The notes under the pieces are model-generated. The model saw only the letters and a list, made by a program, of their open reading frames with translations. It did no database searches and was not told where the DNA came from. DNA of 32,875 nucleotides, taken from the NCBI RefSeq assembly GCF_020889785.1, contig NZ_JACMYK010000077.1, forward strand, positions 1 through 32,875, read 5' to 3'. Origin of the DNA: Bradyrhizobium acaciae. Lineage in GTDB: Bacteria > Pseudomonadota > Alphaproteobacteria > Rhizobiales > Xanthobacteraceae. The position numbers were made by a program, and so were the translations under genes. Within the stretch, counting starts at the first letter, position 1. Every line of letters begins with the position of its first letter. Shown here one piece after another: positions 22,697 through 29,058 of the stretch.

Positions 22697-23143
22697 TCAC
22701 GGCCCTGATGAGCCGGATACGTATTCGTGCACGGAAATCCAGGTTTCGCGGACGAGATTCACGAGCCCTGCGGTGAAAAATCCGAGGGCAACAATAAAGA
22801 GCACGGCGACGCCGTATTCGTGCCGCAACTGAAAATATGCGCTGACGAACGCCACGATCACGAGCAGGCACGTCAGGATTGCGCTGGTTGTGGAGTACAG
22901 GATCGCACGATTCAGCAGCTCAGCACGGCGCCTCAGTTGCGGCATCTCCCTCTTGAGTCTTGTTCGGGCATGATCGCCGTCCGGGATCACGTCGCCGAAT
23001 TGTATCCGATCGGTCACCCGGTTCATGCGGGAGATCAGCAGGGAAACGAATCCGGCGACAGCTCCTAGGAGGAACGACGGCGCGGTGACCTGAACGATCA
23101 CCTGCGATATCTGTTCGACGGACGGAGTATCGGGAACCAGCAT
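22697..23143 (-). CDS. DUF2721 family membrane protein
   Basis: 148 residues. The start is ATG at 23143 or GTG one codon earlier, with AGGCAGG upstream. Three hydrophobic helices are visible: ISQVIVQVTAPSFLLGAVAG with FVSLLISRMNRVTDRI, YSTTSAILTCLLVIVAFVSA, and VAVLFIVALGFFTAGLVNLV. A basic cytoplasmic stretch (RTRLKREMPQLRRRAELLNR) lies between helices 1 and 2. This is the DUF2721 pattern; the function is unknown. It starts 42 bases after the DUF1254 gene on the same strand and may share its transcript. Confidence 0.85.
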   Translation of the reverse strand: MLVPDTPSVEQISQVIVQVTAPSFLLGAVAGFVSLLISRMNRVTDRIQFGDVIPDGDHARTRLKREMPQLRRRAELLNRAILYSTTSAILTCLLVIVAFVSAYFQLRHEYGVAVLFIVALGFFTAGLVNLVRETWISVHEYVSGSSGP

Positions 23144-23185
23144 CACGCCTGCCTCTCTCCACAGATGCCGGGTGGCGAAATGTCC

Positions 23186-24625
23186 CTAGCTGCTTGTCAC
23201 CTTGCGAACCGGCGGCGGCTTCCAGGTCCCGTTGATGATCGACGGCGACTTCTCGTTCGGCCAGTACATGCGCAGCATCAGGATGAACTTGCCCGCCGGA
23301 GCCGGAAGCCAGTTGCTCTCATTGTCGGGGCCTGGATTGTCCTTCTGGATGTAGAGATCAACCGAACCATCCGGATTGGATTTGAGGTTCTGGCGGGCGC
23401 TGATCGACTGGCGGTTGATCGGATTGGCGACGAAGAAGTAGTTTTCGTCATACATCGTGAGCGACCAGAAGCCTCCGACCGGAGGGAGTTGTCCCTTCGG
23501 AAAGTGCATCACGTATTTGTTGCTGCCAAGGTAGTCCTGGCCATCGGCGTCCTTCTGCGATGTCGGATAGCACGCATCCTGAATGCGATTGGCGCCAAGG
23601 CCGATTGCGGTGACAAGGGCACGGTTGAGATAATTGGTGCCGTAGATGCCGGCTTCGCCATCGAAAGCCCAACCGTTCACGTTCCGGATGGCCTTGTTGA
23701 CCTTGAACTGCAGCATGATCCGGTCGAAGGCCACTTGCGGGACCCGCTTGGCAAACGCGGCGTCGAATTTTCCCGCATCAAAATCCTTGCCGGGGACGAG
23801 GCCGATCTTCGCAAACTTGGCGACCTCAGCCGCGTCGGCGGGCGCCGGCGGATTGCGCTTCATCAGTTGTGCGAGAAGGGTGAAATAGGCCGCGGCGTCC
23901 AGGCGGTTGACCTGTTCGCGAACCGCCGTCTTCATGTCGATTGACGCATCGACCTTGCCTGACGGTGGTGCATACGACTTGCCGTAGGCGCCGAGCGGCA
24001 CGAGCTTGAACTCGTCCTGCGCCGCGTGCACGGCTGCATAATCTTCCGGCGTGCCGGTGCAATAGATGCGGCCCAGGATCCAGACGATGCTCGTGGGAGA
24101 TCTGTACTCCTTGACCCCCGCGGGAAGCGTTCCCTTCCAGCCCGGTCCGGTGATCGCGTAGGTCTGCGCCCTGGTGCCGGTCGTGCGCTTGCCCGGTACC
24201 TGGAAGACGTTGGTCCAGCCATCCAGCATCGGAAACAGGAAGTAACGGTCCTTCATGTCCGGCATGCTCAAGACCCAGGGCTCGTCTCCGACGTCGATCC
24301 AGGCCGTGGTGTAGAGCGTGTCGGCATTGGGCGCTGTCACGTCCTTGAAGCTGGCATCCGGATACTTGCGGAGCTTGACGAATTGCCCCATCGGTCCGCG
24401 GGTGCCTTCCACCGTTGCAACATTTGTCATGACCCTGCGGGTCATCTCCATCGTCACCAGTGGATATCCGTAGATATAGGCGTCCTGGGCGAGCCAGAAA
24501 TCTTCGCCGCCCTCCAGCGCACGGACAATCGGGCCATCAAAATCGGCGCGTGCGGTGCGTGAAATCGCGAGCGGCGAGACTGCAGCACACAGCACCGCCA
24601 GTGCCTGACGACGATCGATCCACAT
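23186..24625 (-). CDS. DUF1254/DUF1214 domain secreted protein
   Basis: 479 residues from the ATG at 24625, with GGAGGG 6 bases upstream. The N-terminus MWIDRRQALAVLCAAVSPLA has a twin-arginine-like DRRQAL followed by a hydrophobic stretch ending ISRTARA, so export through Tat or Sec is likely. The DUF1254 domain (about 45-200) contains AYIYGYPLVTMEMTRRVMTN, NADTLYTTAWIDV and RYFLFPMLDGWTNVF. The C-terminal DUF1214 domain (about 350-470) contains GFWSLTMYDENYFFVANPIN and WLPAPAGKFILMLRMYWP. No enzymatic role is established for this family. A perfect FNR/FixK-type box lies about 60 bases upstream of the start, suggesting low-oxygen control. Confidence 0.92.
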   Translation of the reverse strand: MWIDRRQALAVLCAAVSPLAISRTARADFDGPIVRALEGGEDFWLAQDAYIYGYPLVTMEMTRRVMTNVATVEGTRGPMGQFVKLRKYPDASFKDVTAPNADTLYTTAWIDVGDEPWVLSMPDMKDRYFLFPMLDGWTNVFQVPGKRTTGTRAQTYAITGPGWKGTLPAGVKEYRSPTSIVWILGRIYCTGTPEDYAAVHAAQDEFKLVPLGAYGKSYAPPSGKVDASIDMKTAVREQVNRLDAAAYFTLLAQLMKRNPPAPADAAEVAKFAKIGLVPGKDFDAGKFDAAFAKRVPQVAFDRIMLQFKVNKAIRNVNGWAFDGEAGIYGTNYLNRALVTAIGLGANRIQDACYPTSQKDADGQDYLGSNKYVMHFPKGQLPPVGGFWSLTMYDENYFFVANPINRQSISARQNLKSNPDGSVDLYIQKDNPGPDNESNWLPAPAGKFILMLRMYWPNEKSPSIINGTWKPPPVRKVTSS

Positions 24626-24675
24626 GGTGAGCCCTCCTGAACTGACCAGGAGGGATAGCGGGGCGGGTTCCAATT

Positions 24676-24695
24676 ACCTTGATTTGCATCAAGGT
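24676..24695 (-). promoter_or_regulatory. FNR/FixK-type box upstream of the DUF1254 gene
   Basis: ACCTTGAT-TTGC-ATCAAGGT is a perfect 20-bp inverted repeat containing the exact TTGAT-N4-ATCAA core. Its centre is 60 bases from the ATG at 24625. If bound at -41.5, transcription would start near 24644, about 19 bases upstream of the ATG, with the ribosome site in between. This is the class II activator geometry. Confidence 0.75.
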
Positions 24696-24795
24696 CGGAC
24701 GCGCGCGTCGCCGTTGCTTCTGAAGCCGGACGCCGCGCAGTGCGTGCGATCGCGCCTGCGCCGCACCAGGCCGGTGAGCGTCATCGCCCAGGCCT

Positions 24796-24975
24796 CTACC
24801 GACCTGACTCGTCGTCCTTGAGTCGGATGCCCTCGGCCCGCAACGCCGTAAAGAGAGCCGCGATATCATCGGACTCCATACCGTTCGGGCAAAGGCCGTT
24901 GAGCTGTTCGGTCGTGATCGTGCCGGTGCTTTTGGCGATGTCTCGTGCCTTCGCCATGATCTTCTGAAGGTCCAT
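24796..24975 (-). CDS. Stand-alone sigma-70 region 1.1-like protein, 59 residues
   Basis: The ATG has GGAGGA 6 bases upstream. The product starts MDLQKIMAKARDIAKSTGTI and includes TTEQLNGLCPNGMESDDIAAL and FTALRAEGIRLKDDESGR. This resembles region 1.1 of primary sigma factors (helices with TxEQLN and EDIxxLFxxLxxxGI), the part that blocks DNA binding by free sigma-70. The rest of a sigma factor is absent and no remnant follows, so it is a free-standing domain. It might act on RNA polymerase or sigma, but that is inference. It is the first gene after rnpB on the same strand. Confidence 0.72.
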   Translation of the reverse strand: MDLQKIMAKARDIAKSTGTITTEQLNGLCPNGMESDDIAALFTALRAEGIRLKDDESGR

Positions 24976-24998
24976 CTGCGATCCTCCGCGAGGTGGGC

Positions 24999-25007
24999 AT
25001 TCTAGCA
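24999..25007 (-). promoter_or_regulatory. Extended -10 promoter element of the sigma-1.1-like gene
   Basis: On the minus strand TGCTAGAAT carries an extended -10 (TGn) with hexamer TAGAAT at 25004-24999. There is no good -35 at 17 bases. The predicted start leaves a leader of about 17 bases that contains the ribosome site. Confidence 0.35.
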
Positions 25008-25038
25008 AACGGGATGCAATCGTGGCGACGGATATGGC

Positions 25039-25069
25039 GAGGGGCCCGGCGTGTTGCGCCGAGCCCCTC
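25039..25069 (-). terminator. Hairpin downstream of rnpB
   Basis: Minus-strand arms GAGGGGCTCGGCG and CGCCGGGCCCCTC pair over 13 positions (one G-U type mismatch) around a 5-base loop. It begins 14 bases after the rnpB 3' end. No T-run follows, so it may act as a terminator or as a processing/stability hairpin. Confidence 0.5.
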
Positions 25070-25082
25070 ATACTCCAAAATA

Positions 25083-25493
25083 TCAGCCGGCCTGTAAGCC
25101 GGGTTCTGTAGGGCACCATTCTTGCGAATGGTACGCGACGGCCATTCCTCTGGGACAAGGTTTGCACCTTGCCTCGGGCAACCTACCCGGACAGCGGGCC
25201 TGACATCGCCCTGCGGTGTTATCGCGCATGCGCGAACTAACCGCGTTGCCGTCCCTATTCGGTTTTGCTCCCGGTGTGGTTTGCCATGCCGTCTCCGTTG
25301 CCGGAAACGCGGTGCGCTCTTACCGCACCTTTTCACCCTTACTTCCTCCGAGGAGGGAGCGGTTCGTTCTCTGTGGCACTTTCCCTGGGGTCGCCCCCGC
25401 CGGATGTTATCCGGCACCGCATGTCGATGGAGCCCGGACTTTCCTCTCCCGCGGCCTTTCGGCGCTTGCGGGAGCGGCCGTCCGGCCGACTGA
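25083..25493 (-). ncRNA. rnpB: RNase P RNA, type A
   Basis: The minus strand carries the universal RNase P RNA blocks in order: GAGGAAAGTCCGGGCTCC near the 5' end (around 25449-25430), GTAAGGGTGAAAAGGTGCGG in the middle, and CCTACAGAACCCGGCTTACA at the 3' end. The termini were set by the P1 helix: AGTCGGCC at the 5' end pairs with GGCCGGCT at the 3' end. The length of about 410 bases fits alphaproteobacteria. It is the catalytic RNA that matures tRNA 5' ends. Exact ends are uncertain by a few bases. Short reading frames across this stretch are not genes. Confidence 0.96.
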
Positions 25494-25500
25494 CGCCCAT

Positions 25501-25529
25501 GGCATGGGCGTTTAGGTCGGTCCCGTCAA
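25501..25529 (-). promoter_or_regulatory. Promoter candidate of rnpB
   Basis: TTGACG (25529-25524) with a 17-base spacer places a weak -10, CATGCC, at 25506-25501. The predicted start near 25494 coincides with the RNA 5' end deduced from P1 pairing. The -10 lies within a perfect 19-bp palindrome (25493-25511). Confidence 0.45.
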
Positions 25530-25574
25530 GCGGATAACGCCCGCCAAAGCGGCCAAAATAAATTATCCTGAAGA

Positions 25575-25601
25575 TGTCGTTTGGCCTGTCGCCCGTTCGA
25601 C
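25575..25601 (+). promoter_or_regulatory. ECF42-type promoter candidate
   Basis: TGTCGT (25575-25580), a 17-base spacer and CGAC (25598-25601). From memory, ECF42 sigma factors recognise TGTCGA at -35 and CG(A/T)C at -10 in front of DGPF-protein genes. The match, one base off at -35, lies 39 bases before the DGPF gene's ATG, which fits autoregulation. Confidence 0.55.
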
Positions 25602-25640
25602 TGGGTGTCGGCGATCCAGCCGATCAAGAGGAGAGATGAG

Positions 25641-26000
25641 ATGCAATATTTGCTGCTGATCTACCGGAGCGATGCTGAATATGGCCGCATGACTGCCGAC
25701 GATCGCAAGGCGGTGACGGCGGAGTACGGGGCCTACACCCAGTCCATCATCCAGAGCGGGCACTTCAAGGCCGGCGATGGCCTGCAGCCGGTGTCGACGG
25801 CCACCACCGTGCGGGTCCGTGACGGCAAGACGATGACGACCGACGGGCCGTTCGCGGAAACCCGCGAACAGCTCGGCGGCTACTATCTGGTCGAGGCCAA
25901 GGATCTCGACACCGCGCTCGGCCTCGCGGCGCGGATTCCCGGCGCCAAGACCGGCTCGATCGAAGTCAGGCCGGTCATGATCTACGATAATCCGCGCTAG
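25641..26000 (+). CDS. YCII/DGPF domain protein
   Basis: 119 residues from the ATG at 25641 (AGGAG 8 bases upstream); an in-frame upstream start lacks a ribosome site. The product starts MQYLLLIYRSDAEYG and carries the defining TTDGPFAETREQLGGYYLVE motif (DGPF at 68-71). The family has a ferredoxin-like YCII fold and no firmly known reaction. DGPF proteins are typically encoded next to ECF42 sigma factors and are their main targets. Here the sigma gene follows after 15 bases, so the two form an operon. Confidence 0.92.
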   Translation: MQYLLLIYRSDAEYGRMTADDRKAVTAEYGAYTQSIIQSGHFKAGDGLQPVSTATTVRVRDGKTMTTDGPFAETREQLGGYYLVEAKDLDTALGLAARIPGAKTGSIEVRPVMIYDNPR

Positions 26001-26015
26001 CGCCGTCATCTCCCG

Positions 26016-27302
26016 ATGGACACAGCGGTCGCGTCGCCGGGCGCGGCCGCTCAGCAACGATCGATGGTCATGACCCCGAGCCAAATCGAACAGGTGTTTC
26101 GCGACGAGGCGGGCCGGGCGCTCGCAACGCTGATCCGCCTCGTCGGCGATTTCGATCTGGCGGAGGATTCGCTTCAGGATGCCTTCGCGGTGGCGCTGCA
26201 ACGCTGGCCGATCGGCGAATTCCCCGCCAATCCGCGTGCCTGGCTGGTCAATGTCGGCCGCAACAAGGCGATCGACCGGGTTCGCCGCGCCGTCAGCTTT
26301 CGCGGCAAACAGCAGGAATTGACGCATCAATTAGTGCTGGACGCGGGGGCGTCGCCCGAGCCCGATGCAATGCTCGACGACGACATGTTGCGGCTGATCT
26401 TCACCTGCTGCCATCCGTCGTTTGCGCCGGAAGTGCAGGTCGCGCTGACCTTGCGCACGGTGTGCGGTCTGACGACCGTCGAGGTCGCGCGCGCATTCCT
26501 GGTGAGCGAAGATGCGATGGCGCAGCGGCTGTTGCGCGCCAAGCAGAAGATCAAGCTCGCCGGCATTCCCTATCAGGTGCCGGAGCGCGAGGCGCTGGAG
26601 CCGCGGCTGGCGGGCGTTCTTGCGGTGATCTATCTCGTCTTCACCGAAGGCTATGCGGCGACCGCCGGCGAGGATCTGATGCGGCCCGATCTTGCGCGCG
26701 AGGCGATCCGGCTGGCGCGGCTGCTCGATGGTTTGATTCCGGCGCGCGGCGAGATCAAGGGCCTGCTGGCGCTGATGCTGCTGCACGATGCGCGCCGCGC
26801 CGGCCGCCAGACCGCCGGCGGCGATATCGTGCTGCTCGAGGAGCAGGACCGCTCGCTGTGGGATCTTGATCAGATCGCCGAAGGCGTCAGGCTGGTCGAG
26901 GAGGCGCTGCGGATGCCGGGCCGGCCGCAGTCCTACGCGGTGCAGGCCGCGATCGCCGCGTTGCATGCGCGGGCGCCGAGCTATCATGACACCGACTGGC
27001 CGCAGATCGCCGGTCTCTACGAGGTGCTGCTCCGGATCAGCCCGTCGCCGGTGATCGAGCTCAATCATGCCGCGGCGGTGTCGATGGTCGACGGCCCGGC
27101 GCGCGCACTCGATCTGATCGACGCGCTGGACGCACGCGGCAGCCTGAAGGGATACGATCAGCTCCCCGCGGTGCGCGCCGATCTGCTGCGCCGCCTCGAC
27201 CGCAAGGACGAGGCGCGGCAGGCGTATCTTGCGGCCACCGCCGCGACGCAACTCGAGCCGCTGCGGCGGCTCTACGCGCGAAGGATCGCCGAGATGGCGT
27301 GA
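26016..27302 (+). CDS. ECF sigma factor with long C-terminal domain (ECF42 group)
   Basis: 428 residues, about twice the length of ordinary ECF sigma factors. Region 2 (about 24-90) includes GDFDLAEDSLQDAFAVALQR and NPRAWLVNVGRNKAIDRVRR. Region 4 (about 125-185) includes LTLRTVCGLTTVEVARAFLV with EDAMAQRLLRAKQKI. The remaining ~240 residues (VIYLVFTEGYAAT, ARLLDGLIPARGEIKGLLAL, SPVIELNHAAAVSMVDGP) are the helical, TPR-like extension of ECF42 proteins. There is no anti-sigma factor next to it, as is usual for this group, where the extension itself is thought to be regulatory. The start at 26016 has no clear ribosome site, so ATGs at 26064 or 26070 are possible. Translational coupling to the DGPF gene is likely. 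Confidence 0.92.
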   Translation: MDTAVASPGAAAQQRSMVMTPSQIEQVFRDEAGRALATLIRLVGDFDLAEDSLQDAFAVALQRWPIGEFPANPRAWLVNVGRNKAIDRVRRAVSFRGKQQELTHQLVLDAGASPEPDAMLDDDMLRLIFTCCHPSFAPEVQVALTLRTVCGLTTVEVARAFLVSEDAMAQRLLRAKQKIKLAGIPYQVPEREALEPRLAGVLAVIYLVFTEGYAATAGEDLMRPDLAREAIRLARLLDGLIPARGEIKGLLALMLLHDARRAGRQTAGGDIVLLEEQDRSLWDLDQIAEGVRLVEEALRMPGRPQSYAVQAAIAALHARAPSYHDTDWPQIAGLYEVLLRISPSPVIELNHAAAVSMVDGPARALDLIDALDARGSLKGYDQLPAVRADLLRRLDRKDEARQAYLAATAATQLEPLRRLYARRIAEMA

Positions 27303-27314
27303 CACGCCATCTCG
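27290..27314. terminator. 25-bp palindrome spanning the ECF sigma stop codon
   Basis: CGAGATGGCGTG and CACGCCATCTCG are perfect 12-base arms around one base; the TGA stop (27300-27302) is at the centre. In RNA this folds to a long hairpin at the very end of the coding sequence. No T-run follows. It could terminate transcription or protect the mRNA end. Confidence 0.5.
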
Positions 27315-27328
27315 TGCGTCGCTTGTGA

Positions 27329-27365
27329 CGGCACGCCTCTCCGATCAACGATCGCGGGCGTGCCG
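27329..27365. terminator. Hairpin between convergent genes
   Basis: CGGCACGCC and GGCGTGCCG form perfect 9-base arms around a 19-base loop, in the gap between the ECF sigma gene and the convergent small secreted protein gene. It may serve as a bidirectional terminator. No T-run is visible. Confidence 0.35.
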
Positions 27366-27377
27366 CGCCGGCTTGAA

Positions 27378-27596
27378 TCAGTACCCGGTCTTTGCCTTGG
27401 CGCTACCGGTCGTTTGCCCGGTCGTCGTTCCACTCGACATGCCGGTCGTGGTCCCTGGTGCCATCTTCTTCTGCGCGTGATGGACTTTGTGGGTCTTGTG
27501 CATGGTCGACGTGGATTTGCCTTGGGTCGTCATAGCGGCTGCCGGAGCGGCGATCAGGCCAACGGCGACAGCTCCCGCGATGAGTGCTTTGAACAT
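27378..27596 (-). CDS. Small secreted Thr/Gly/Lys-rich protein, 72 residues
   Basis: GGAGA precedes the ATG at 27596 by about 9 bases. The signal peptide is MFKALIAGAVAVGLIAAPAA. The mature part is low complexity: STSTMHKTHKVHHAQKKM, then repeats of TTTG and SSGTTTGQTTG, ending AKAKTGY. It is basic and probably disordered in the periplasm. I know of similar small proteins in Bradyrhizobium but no function. It is convergent with the ECF sigma gene. Confidence 0.75.
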   Translation of the reverse strand: MFKALIAGAVAVGLIAAPAAAMTTQGKSTSTMHKTHKVHHAQKKMAPGTTTGMSSGTTTGQTTGSAKAKTGY

Positions 27597-27688
27597 GGAC
27601 GAATCTCCACTCAGAGCGCCCCAATGAAGAAGACGGCAGGCGGTGAAAGGTTCCAGTTTGCGCACGCGCAATCAGGGAAAAAGCGGCG

Positions 27689-28561
27689 CTATTTCGATGC
27701 GACCGCCGAAGCCTTCGCCGCATCCGGGGGCAGGCTTTCGAGCAGCGCGTGCAGCGTCGCCATGGTAGAGCGGTCGGCGATCCCGTCGACGCGCTCGGGG
27801 CGGAAGTGACGCTGGAAGGCGGTCACGACCTCCATGGTCGGGCCGTCGAACTTGCCGTTGGTCGGGACGTTGTAGCCGTAGCGACGGAACGCGGCCTGCA
27901 TGTTGGAGACGGCATCGCTGATCGCGCCGAGTTGCAGCGCGTCGCCACGTACGATCGGTGCCGGCTGCACCCAGTGTCCGACGCCGGAATTGGCCAGCGA
28001 GTGCCACGGGAATTTCTCCCCGGGATCCTTCTTGCGCCCCGGAGCGACGTCGGAATGGCCGAGCACGCGATGCGAGACCACCTTGCGGCGAAGCATGATG
28101 CCGCGGCACAGCGCGATCACGGCCGCGATCTGGCGCAGCGGGAAGTCGGGATAGCCCCAATCGTGCCCACGGTTGACGATCTCGACGCCGATCGAGCAGG
28201 AATTGATGTCGTCTTCGCCGGCCCAGGCGGACACGCCGGCGTGCCAGGCGCGCTTGCTCTCAGGCACGCACTGCACGATGCGGCCGTCCTCGAGCACGAT
28301 GTAATGCGCCGAGACCTCGGTGCCGGCGGTGCAGAGCTGGGCGATCGCCCCTTCGACGTCGGGCATGCCCGTGTAGTGCAGCAGGATCATGTCCGGCTGC
28401 CGGTTGTTGGCGCGGTCGCCGAAATTCACCGACGGGATCACGTCGGAGGCGATCGAGGAATCCGGCGTGAACGTCTCTACGTCGGCCACGCCCTTCGGAA
28501 CGGGAAGGACGCGCTGACGCTTCGAATCAGCGTTGCCGGACGAGGACGAACCAGAAGCCAT
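27689..28561 (-). CDS. N-acetylmuramoyl-L-alanine amidase (Amidase_2) with peptidoglycan-binding domain
   Basis: 290 residues from the ATG at 28561; a GTG three codons upstream is possible. The zinc amidase domain (about 45-190) shows metal and catalytic residues in ILLHYTGM, ESKRAWHAGVSAW, IGVEIVNRGHDWGYPDFP and SHRVLGHSDVAPGRKKDPGE, the last typical of AmpD/AmiD-like enzymes. A PG_binding_1 domain follows (about 215-270, MQAAFRRYGYNVPTNGKFDG and VTAFQRHFRPERVDG). No signal peptide is evident, so it may be cytoplasmic muropeptide recycling (AmpD-like), or be exported by another route. It is divergent from the division operon. Confidence 0.92.
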   Translation of the reverse strand: MASGSSSSGNADSKRQRVLPVPKGVADVETFTPDSSIASDVIPSVNFGDRANNRQPDMILLHYTGMPDVEGAIAQLCTAGTEVSAHYIVLEDGRIVQCVPESKRAWHAGVSAWAGEDDINSCSIGVEIVNRGHDWGYPDFPLRQIAAVIALCRGIMLRRKVVSHRVLGHSDVAPGRKKDPGEKFPWHSLANSGVGHWVQPAPIVRGDALQLGAISDAVSNMQAAFRRYGYNVPTNGKFDGPTMEVVTAFQRHFRPERVDGIADRSTMATLHALLESLPPDAAKASAVASK

Positions 28562-28995
28562 ACGAATCACTCAAACCCGAACCAGGAGAACGCATTTTGA
28601 CATATGGATAAACAAAATAGGCGTTTACTATTCCTTTACCGTGCGGGCCGCGCAATCGGCCTGCGCGGTTCCCGAGCGCGCAGTGATGCCCGGAGCGCGG
28701 GCCGAGGGGATGCCGGGAGGATGCCGAGGGTATCACTCGAATGCGGATTAAAGTCGCGCGATTCCGCTAACCCTTCATCAACGTTTTCTTAACGTTAAGT
28801 GCCGTTACTGAGAGGTGAAGTGCCGAACCGGTTTCGGGGGACGGCCAAGGTCCGCTGTTGCGCGAAATCCCATGGAAACCCTCCCAATTCCGGTCGGATA
28901 TCAGGTTTTGCGACCGAGGACGGGAGTTGGCGCTGGGGTCACGCAGCGGCTTTTTCACCGAGGCGCTCAGGCAAGGCGCGAGGATTCGAGGCGCA
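28562..28995. other. Divergent intergenic region upstream of the rsmH operon
   Basis: Holds no recognised gene. In particular I find no mraZ, which often precedes rsmH, and no array of TGGG-type MraZ boxes. The stretch 28600-28640 is AT-rich by local standards, and 28778-28799 carries a CtrA-like and palindromic motif. Promoters for both directions are presumably here. Confidence 0.5.
28778..28799. promoter_or_regulatory. CtrA-like motif and palindrome upstream of the division operon
   Basis: TCAA-N7-TTAAC differs at one position from the CtrA consensus TTAA-N7-TTAAC. It is joined to the 12-bp palindrome CTTAACGTTAAG (28788-28799). It lies about 260 bases upstream of rsmH. CtrA controls division genes in alphaproteobacteria, but this site is only a partial match. 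Confidence 0.3.
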
Positions 28996-29058
28996 ATGAG
29001 TCGGCGCGCAGCCAGCTTGCATGCCAGTTACGCGGCCCTTCCCGGGGGCGGCGCATGA
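28996..29058 (+). CDS. 20-residue upstream ORF coupled to rsmH
   Basis: ATG at 28996 with GAGG 4 bases upstream. It encodes 20 residues (MSRRAASLHASYAALPGGGA). Its TGA overlaps the rsmH start codon as ATGA (29055-29058), the geometry of translational coupling. It may be a leader peptide for rsmH, or a chance ORF. The same frame is open further upstream, from a TTG at 28858. Confidence 0.3.
   Translation: MSRRAASLHASYAALPGGGA

Noticed and set aside
24866..25537. Short open frames on both strands across the RNase P RNA
   Set aside because: The conserved RNase P RNA blocks and the P1 pairing explain this sequence; the frames have no protein-like features.
28562..28995. mraZ gene or remnant upstream of rsmH
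   Set aside because: None of the frames shows the MraZ DxxGR / PxxFR pattern, and no TGGG-type box array is visible.
28815..29054. N-terminal extension of RsmH by 80 residues
   Set aside because: The extension is basic and unlike the family; length and motif positions match the start at 29055.
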